NCBI GenBank assembly: GCA_052386745.1
Contig: JBQTJW010000023.1
Span: 1 to 58,828, forward strand
Length of the DNA: 58,828 nt
Direction of reading: 5' to 3'
Origin: Panacagrimonas sp052386745
GTDB lineage: Bacteria; Pseudomonadota; Gammaproteobacteria; Nevskiales; Nevskiaceae
Shown piece by piece: positions 54,147 to 58,828 of the stretch. The notes under the pieces were generated by a model. The model was not told where the DNA came from. It ran no database searches and saw only the letters and a list, made by a program, of their open reading frames with translations. The position numbers and the translations under genes are program-made. The number at the start of each line of letters is the position of its first letter. The stretch's first letter is position 1.

Positions 54147-55796
54147 TCAACCCGGCCGCCGATGCTTCCAGACCGCCAGCAGCGCGCCGACTTTGGCGCG
54201 GGTGGGCATGCGGTCGTCGGACAGCGCGTCCAGGAAATCGGACAGCGGCTTGGACTTGACGATGGTGTAGAAGGTGAGCGCCACCGTGGGCACGAACACC
54301 AGCAGGAACAGCAGCAGCTTGACCCAGGCCGGGTGCTCGGACTCGGCAAACAGGTTCATGCCCAGGAAGCCGGTGGCGATGGTGCCGATCAGCCCGAAGA
54401 TGGTGACCACGGTCAGGCGCACCACCATGTTGGCCTGGCGGCGCAGCGAGTCGCTGTCCAGGTACTTGTTCATCTCGTCGATCTCGTCGCGCACCTCGGT
54501 GTAGAGCCGCTCGGTGCCGAGCTGGTCGTGGCACATGCGGAACATGGCCTTGGACAGCGGCTCGTCCGACAGCTCGTGGTGCCAGTAGCGGTGGGTGAAG
54601 CGCAGGAAGATTTCCTTCATCTGGCGGATGTCGCGCTTGAACCGGCGCACGGAATCGGCGCTGCCGACCTCCAGCAGGTTGAGGGCGTGCAGCAGGCGGT
54701 CGGCCAGCATGTGCAGCGAGGCCTTCTGCAGGTGGGCCACCAGGAACACCAGGAAATACTGGTGGCGGAACAGCTCCTTCAGCGAGGGTCCGCCGCCGCC
54801 GTACAGCGCCTCGCCGGCCGAGCCGACCATGATGAACACGTCGCCGTTGCACATGGCGCGGGTAGGCGCCACGCCGCTGCCCTCGCCCCAGAAGCGGTCG
54901 TAGCAGTAGTTGCGCTCGAAGTCCCAGCCCATGCGCTCGGGCAGCGGTTCCACCTCGCTGGGGCCCGGGCGCGTCATCAGGGCCAGGCGCATGAAGTCGG
55001 CACGGGTGAGGGCGCGCGGATTGTCGAGCGCAAAGAAGGCGCACACCGGCATGCGGTGGTACTCCACCAGCCGGTAGCGGATGGGGCCCGGCGTGTCCGA
55101 GTGGTGCAGCACCATCGGGCGCAGCAGCGCCTCCCAGTGCGAGGAAATGCACGGCGCGCGGTAACGGCAGGCAAAGGCCAGGTACTTGTCCTGGCGCTCG
55201 TAGTCGGACGCGGCCAGGGTGCGTCCGTCAGCCGCCAGCCATTCCACGCGACTGAAACAGCTGCCGCCGCGGCCGGCGTTGTCCCAGTAGGTCGGGTAGG
55301 CGCGGCCGAGCCGGTAGAGGATCTCGTGCGCCTGCTCGAAGCTGAGGTCGTCGGCACTCACCTCCACGGCGAGGATCGCCACGTCGAGGTCGTGGAAGAA
55401 GTACAGGTCGATGTGGGCAACGGCGAGCTCGACGCAACTGGACTGCGCATCCGGAAACGTGAGCCGCACCTTGGCCACGTCGCTGCGGCGGAACACGTGC
55501 ATGGGCGACTCGCCGCCCGGCGAGCCGCAGCCCTTGCCCTCGCCGTAGAGCATGCGCTGCGCGTAGGGCAGGAAGGCCACGAACTCGTTGTAGTGCCGCT
55601 CCTGGAAGTCGGCCGGGTTGCCGAACTCGTCCTCCAGTTCGCGCCAGGGGTTGTCGTGATGTTCCCGCTGCAGGATTTCCCAGTGGTTCTGCACCTGTGC
55701 GCCCTCGCGGATGGGCATCAGCTGCAGCGGCCAGACCATGATTTCGCGGAAATGGCGAATCCGGCGATCGTTCGGGGAATTCGTTTCAGGAACCAT
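54147..55796 (-). CDS. CorA-like divalent cation transporter family protein with long N-terminal domain
   Basis: 549-aa protein with only two hydrophobic helices, both at the C-terminus (about 465-490 and 495-520), separated by LGMNLFAESEHP. This contains the GMN signature of CorA-type magnesium channels. The helices are preceded by long charged helices (RDEIDEMNKYLDSDSLRRQ), as in CorA stalks. The roughly 450-residue N-terminal region is much larger than the 240 residues usual in CorA and includes cysteine- and aromatic-rich segments (CYDRFWGEGSG, WDNAGRGGSCFSRVEW). Cation transport is inferred from the C-terminus only. Confidence 0.8.
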   Translation of the reverse strand: MVPETNSPNDRRIRHFREIMVWPLQLMPIREGAQVQNHWEILQREHHDNPWRELEDEFGNPADFQERHYNEFVAFLPYAQRMLYGEGKGCGSPGGESPMHVFRRSDVAKVRLTFPDAQSSCVELAVAHIDLYFFHDLDVAILAVEVSADDLSFEQAHEILYRLGRAYPTYWDNAGRGGSCFSRVEWLAADGRTLAASDYERQDKYLAFACRYRAPCISSHWEALLRPMVLHHSDTPGPIRYRLVEYHRMPVCAFFALDNPRALTRADFMRLALMTRPGPSEVEPLPERMGWDFERNYCYDRFWGEGSGVAPTRAMCNGDVFIMVGSAGEALYGGGGPSLKELFRHQYFLVFLVAHLQKASLHMLADRLLHALNLLEVGSADSVRRFKRDIRQMKEIFLRFTHRYWHHELSDEPLSKAMFRMCHDQLGTERLYTEVRDEIDEMNKYLDSDSLRRQANMVVRLTVVTIFGLIGTIATGFLGMNLFAESEHPAWVKLLLFLLVFVPTVALTFYTIVKSKPLSDFLDALSDDRMPTRAKVGALLAVWKHRRPG

Positions 55797-55931
55797 TGCG
55801 ATGTCCGGGCGCGTTCGAGTCCGGGCGCATCATAGACCCGCCCCTGTTGCAGGCGCGGGCCGGCCGCAGCCGCGGCGGGGCCCTTGTGCTATAAGGCGCA
55901 TCTTTTTTCGCCGTCGCGTGCGTGCAGTGCC

Positions 55932-57773
55932 ATGAATGCCCAGAATCCCCACCCCTTCCATCCCCTTGCCGGCAGCACCCTGAGCGGTGCGGACACCATC
56001 GTCCAGGTCCTGGCGGATGAAGGCGTTGACGTGATTTTCGGCTACTCCGGCGGCGCCATCCTGCCCACCTACGACGCGGTGTTCCGCTACAACGGGCTGC
56101 ACCGCAACGCCGACGGCACCGAGTCCATGCCGCTGATCGTGCCCGCCAACGAGCAGGCCGCGGGCTTCATGGCCGCCGGCTACGCGCGGGCCTCGGGCAA
56201 GGTGGGCGTGTGCCTGGTCACCTCCGGGCCGGGCGCCACCAACACCGTGACGCCGGTGCGCGACTGCATGGCCGACTCCATCCCCATCGTCGTGATCTGC
56301 GGGCAGGTGCCGACGGCGGCCATCGGCTCCGACGGCTTCCAGGAAGCGCCGGTGAGCACCATCATGGGCTCGGCCGCCAAGCACGTGTTCCTGGTGACCG
56401 ACGCCAGCAAGCTGGAAGCCACCATGCGCACGGCCTTCGAGATTGCCCGCACCGGCCGCCCCGGTCCGGTGGTGGTGGACATCCCCAAGGACGTGCAGAA
56501 CTGGTCCGGCAAGTTCGCCGGCGCCGGCGTGCTGCCCATTCCCGGCTACCGGGCGCGGCTCAAGAGCGTGCTGTCGAACTCGCTCGGTGCCGCCGGGGCG
56601 GGCCAGTTCTTCGAGCTGCTGCGGCAGTCGAAGCGGCCGCTGATCTATGCCGGCGGCGGCGTCATCAACGGCGAGGCCGCGGCCGAGCTGCGCGCGCTGT
56701 CCAGGGCCTTCGGCATCCCGGTGACCACCACGCTGATGGGCATCGGCGCCTTCGACACCACCGAGGCGCTGTCGCTGGAAATGCTCGGTATGCACGGCAC
56801 CGCCTTTGCCAACTACGCGGTGGAGGACTGTGACTTCCTCATCGCCGTCGGCGCCCGTTTCGATGATCGCGTGGCCGGCGTGCCGGCCCGCTTCGCTCGC
56901 GGCGCGCGGCACATCGCGCACCTGGACGTGGACCCGGCGGAGATCGGCAAGGTCAAGCGCGCCGACTGGCACCACGTGGGCGAGTTGCGCCAGGCGCTGG
57001 GTGCGCTGGCGAGCTACGGCCAGAACCGCGCGTTCAAGGCGGATTACAGCGAGTGGCACGCGCACATCGCGAAGCTCAAGCGCGATCACGCGATGAACTA
57101 CGAGCGCGGCGGCGATGCCATCCAGCCGCACGCGGTGATCGAGGAGATCAACCGCCACACCCGGGGCCTCGCCGTGGTTGCCACCGGCGTGGGCCAGCAC
57201 CAGATGTGGGCGGCGCAGTATTTCGACTTCAAGGAACCGCGGCTGTGGCTGACCTCGGGCTCCATGGGCACCATGGGCTTTGGCCTGCCGGCGGCCATCG
57301 GCGCGGCGTTTGCGCGGCGCGACCGCATCGTCATCGACATCGACGGCGACGCCTCCATCCGTATGAACCTGGGCGAACTGGAAACCGCCACCACCTACAA
57401 CCTGCCGGTGAAGATCGTGGTGCTGAACAACTTCGGCGACGGCATGGTCCGGCAGTGGCAGCGCCTGTTCTTCAACTCGCGCTTCTCGGCGTCGGACAAG
57501 AGCCTGCACCGCAAGGACTTCGTCAAGGCCGCGGAGGCCGACGGCTACGGCTTTGCCAGGCGCGTGGACAAGAAGGAAGACCTGGCCGGGGTGGTCAGGG
57601 AATTCATCGATTTCCCCGGCCCGGCGTTCCTGGAAGTCATCATCGACCCCGCGGCATCGGTCTACCCGATGGTCGGGCCCGGCATGGGCTACGACCAGAT
57701 GATCACCGGCGACTGGATCCCATCGCGCAGCGCCAACGTGAAGGGCAACGGCGACAAGGCCGACCTGTTCTAG
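55932..57773 (+). CDS. Acetolactate synthase large (catalytic) subunit
   Basis: 613-aa ThDP- and FAD-dependent enzyme; condenses two pyruvates, or pyruvate with 2-ketobutyrate, in branched-chain amino acid synthesis. N-terminal PYR domain with VDVIFGYSGGAILPTYDAVF, the catalytic Glu in VPANEQAAGFMAAGYARASG, then VCLVTSGPGATNTVTPV. Central FAD domain with PLIYAGGGVI and VGARFDDRVAG. C-terminal PP domain with the ThDP motif IDGDASIRMNLGELETA through VVLNN, and GMVRQWQRLFF. ATG at 55932 sits downstream of a TATAAG (55890-55895). Divergent from the CorA-like gene and from ilvH/ilvC. Biosynthetic rather than catabolic type by its motifs. Confidence 0.94.
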   Translation: MNAQNPHPFHPLAGSTLSGADTIVQVLADEGVDVIFGYSGGAILPTYDAVFRYNGLHRNADGTESMPLIVPANEQAAGFMAAGYARASGKVGVCLVTSGPGATNTVTPVRDCMADSIPIVVICGQVPTAAIGSDGFQEAPVSTIMGSAAKHVFLVTDASKLEATMRTAFEIARTGRPGPVVVDIPKDVQNWSGKFAGAGVLPIPGYRARLKSVLSNSLGAAGAGQFFELLRQSKRPLIYAGGGVINGEAAAELRALSRAFGIPVTTTLMGIGAFDTTEALSLEMLGMHGTAFANYAVEDCDFLIAVGARFDDRVAGVPARFARGARHIAHLDVDPAEIGKVKRADWHHVGELRQALGALASYGQNRAFKADYSEWHAHIAKLKRDHAMNYERGGDAIQPHAVIEEINRHTRGLAVVATGVGQHQMWAAQYFDFKEPRLWLTSGSMGTMGFGLPAAIGAAFARRDRIVIDIDGDASIRMNLGELETATTYNLPVKIVVLNNFGDGMVRQWQRLFFNSRFSASDKSLHRKDFVKAAEADGYGFARRVDKKEDLAGVVREFIDFPGPAFLEVIIDPAASVYPMVGPGMGYDQMITGDWIPSRSANVKGNGDKADLF

Positions 57774-57837
57774 GGCCGGCCACGAGGGCGGTTCCTAGGC
57801 CTGCTCCCAGGGCCGCGGGACGGCGGGGGCGCTTCGG

Positions 57838-57843
57838 TAGAAT
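57838..57843 (+). promoter_or_regulatory. Putative -10 element upstream of the enoyl-CoA hydratase gene
   Basis: TAGAAT, 30 bp before the ATG at 57874, in the 100-bp gap after the acetolactate synthase gene. No good -35. Confidence 0.3.
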
Positions 57844-57873
57844 CCGGCGCCTCCCTTTCCAACGGTGAACCCC

Positions 57874-58659
57874 ATGTCCGAAGCACCTGCCAGCCCCGTC
57901 CTTGCGAGCCGGGACGGCGGCGTCCTCACGCTGCGCCTCAACCGGCCCGAAAAGAAGAACGCCCTGACGCAGGCCATGTACGCGGCCATGATCGAGGGCG
58001 TCAGCGCCGCCGCCACCGACCCCTCGGTGCGCGTGCTGGTGATCGCCGCGGCCGGGGACGCGTTCTGCGCCGGCAACGACCTGGCCGACTTCGTCAAGGG
58101 CGCCGGCAGCGGCGGCCCCGACCGCCCGGTGTTCCGCCTGATGCAGGCGCTCATCGCGTTCCCCAAGCCCATCATCGCCTCGGTCAACGGCCTTGCCATC
58201 GGCATCGGCGTGACCATGCTGCTGCACTGCGACCTGATCTACGCCGGCGAAGGCACGCGGTTCAGCCTGCCCTTCGTCAACATCGGCATCGCGCCGGAAT
58301 TCGCCTCCAGCTACCTGCTGCCGCGCCTCATGGGCCACGCCCGCGCCGCGGAACTGGTGCTGTTCGGCGAACCGTTCACCGCCGCGCACGCGCGCGAATG
58401 CGGGCTGGTCAACGAAGTGCTGCCCAACGACCAGGTGGAGGCGCGCGCCCTGGAGCGCGCGGCCCGGCTGGCGCAGCAGCCCCCCAATGCCCTGCGCACC
58501 GCCAAAAAACTCCTGCGGCGCTGGACCGAGCCCGACGTGAACCAAGCCATTGCGGTCGAGGGCTTCCACTTCGTCCCCATGCTGTCCCTGCCCGAAGCGC
58601 AGGAAGCCATGGGCGCCTTCCTGCAGAAGCGCAAGCCGGACTTCTCCGGGTTCAGCTGA
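57874..58659 (+). CDS. Enoyl-CoA hydratase/isomerase family protein
   Basis: 261-aa crotonase-fold enzyme. CoA-binding and oxyanion-hole segments: LNRPEKKNALTQAMY near residues 27-41, AGDAFCAGNDLADF (oxyanion hole, about 67-80), and GLAIGIGVTMLLHCDLIYAG (about 105-124). Gly-rich turns are present, but the classical hydratase Glu pair is not clearly both conserved (PFVNIGIAPEFASSYLLP), so isomerase or another crotonase chemistry is possible. ATG at 57874 preferred; a GTG nine bases earlier is in frame. An ETF subunit gene converges from the right, fitting fatty-acid or acyl-CoA metabolism. Confidence 0.88.
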   Translation: MSEAPASPVLASRDGGVLTLRLNRPEKKNALTQAMYAAMIEGVSAAATDPSVRVLVIAAAGDAFCAGNDLADFVKGAGSGGPDRPVFRLMQALIAFPKPIIASVNGLAIGIGVTMLLHCDLIYAGEGTRFSLPFVNIGIAPEFASSYLLPRLMGHARAAELVLFGEPFTAAHARECGLVNEVLPNDQVEARALERAARLAQQPPNALRTAKKLLRRWTEPDVNQAIAVEGFHFVPMLSLPEAQEAMGAFLQKRKPDFSGFS

Positions 58660-58698
58660 AGCGGGCGCCGCGCTCCCCGCAAACCAACCCCCCAAACG

Positions 58699-58722
58699 AA
58701 GAGGCCGGTTTCCCGGCCTCTT
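58699..58722. terminator. Bidirectional hairpin terminator between enoyl-CoA hydratase and etfA
   Basis: Perfect 10-bp stem AAGAGGCCGG/CCGGCCTCTT with a 4-nt loop, 40 nt after the hydratase stop. The A/T ends of the stem give a short T-run in each direction. Placed between convergent genes. Confidence 0.75.
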
Positions 58723-58724
58723 GA

Positions 58725-58771
58725 TGTTGCGGTGTGGCGGTGTGGCGGTGTTGCGGTGTGGCGGTGTGGCG
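58725..58771. repeat. 8-bp tandem repeat, about six units
   Basis: Consecutive units TGTTGCGG, TGTGGCGG, TGTGGCGG, TGTTGCGG, TGTGGCGG and a final 7-base TGTGGCG. It lies immediately after the terminator hairpin and 5 bp before the etfA stop. Noncoding; a likely variable-number locus. Confidence 0.85.
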
Positions 58772-58776
58772 TGCGC

Positions 58777-58828
58777 TCAGACCTTGCTGGTGAGTTCCGG
58801 GATGATCTGGAACAGGTCGCCCACCAGG
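58777..58828 (-). CDS. etfA: Electron transfer flavoprotein alpha subunit, C-terminal fragment at window edge
   Basis: The last 16 codons of a minus-strand gene run off the right edge and read LVGDLFQIIPELTSKV before a TGA at 58777-58779. This is the recognisable C-terminus of EtfA/FixB, the FAD-bearing subunit that accepts electrons from acyl-CoA dehydrogenases. Only this piece is visible, so the call rests on a short match. The neighbouring enoyl-CoA hydratase fits beta-oxidation. Confidence 0.72.
   Translation of the reverse strand, partial: LVGDLFQIIPELTSKV

Noticed and set aside
58725..58771. Short CRISPR-like array
   Set aside because: Units are directly adjacent 8-mers without spacers and there are no cas genes.

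Overview
The window is GC-rich chromosomal DNA of a pseudomonad-type (Pseudomonadota) bacterium. RdgB, HemW, PssA, IlvH and the CPxCG protein look beta/gammaproteobacterial; I cannot place it lower. The first kilobase is different: the edge-truncated hrcA, and perhaps the front of rph, look alphaproteobacterial. That suggests horizontal transfer or an assembly join.

Layout. 1-4800: hrcA (partial), divergent rph-rdgB-hemW, a small CPxCG protein, and two tandem paralogous small proteins of unknown function. 5361-9871: a PAS histidine kinase/LuxR response regulator pair, a POT peptide transporter and a cupin. 10057-14165: a nitrile-to-acid module with amidase, nitrile hydratase beta and alpha, and an AraC-type regulator. 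14276-50070: a purine and ureide catabolic island of about 36 kb. 50380-58828: SET-domain protein, flavodoxin-like protein, pssA, ilvC, ilvH, a CorA-like protein, divergent acetolactate synthase large subunit, enoyl-CoA hydratase, and the C-terminus of etfA at the right edge.

The island encodes almost every step from purine bases to ureides. Adenine deaminase, guanine deaminase and 8-oxoguanine deaminase feed XdhABC. Urate is then opened by membrane PuuD (with a c-type heme tail), UraH, and a fused UraD-AllC protein acting before and after PuuE allantoinase. Uptake is provided by two complete BMP-type ABC transporters, a Tsx-like outer-membrane channel and an NCS2-like permease. A Rieske oxygenase of unknown substrate lies between adenine deaminase and 8-oxoguanine deaminase. 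The distal part adds two isochorismatase-fold hydrolases (one strongly BiuH-like) and allophanate hydrolase AtzF. This suggests that biuret, and possibly triuret from chemical oxidation of urate, is also mineralised. A BsuBI/PstI-type restriction-modification pair sits inside the island.

The island is organised as about four main transcription units: 18840 to 14276 (-), 19243 to 34605 (+), 47157 to 39154 (-), and the divergent atzF/gntR pair. A rare near-palindromic word, TGYATGCAA, lies 34-71 bp upstream of the first start codon of each minus or plus unit, and in the atzF/gntR gap. It is the best candidate operator for the GntR/FCD regulator encoded at the island's end. Most genes in the 15-kb plus-strand unit are joined by 4-nt GTGA or ATGA overlaps, indicating strong translational coupling.
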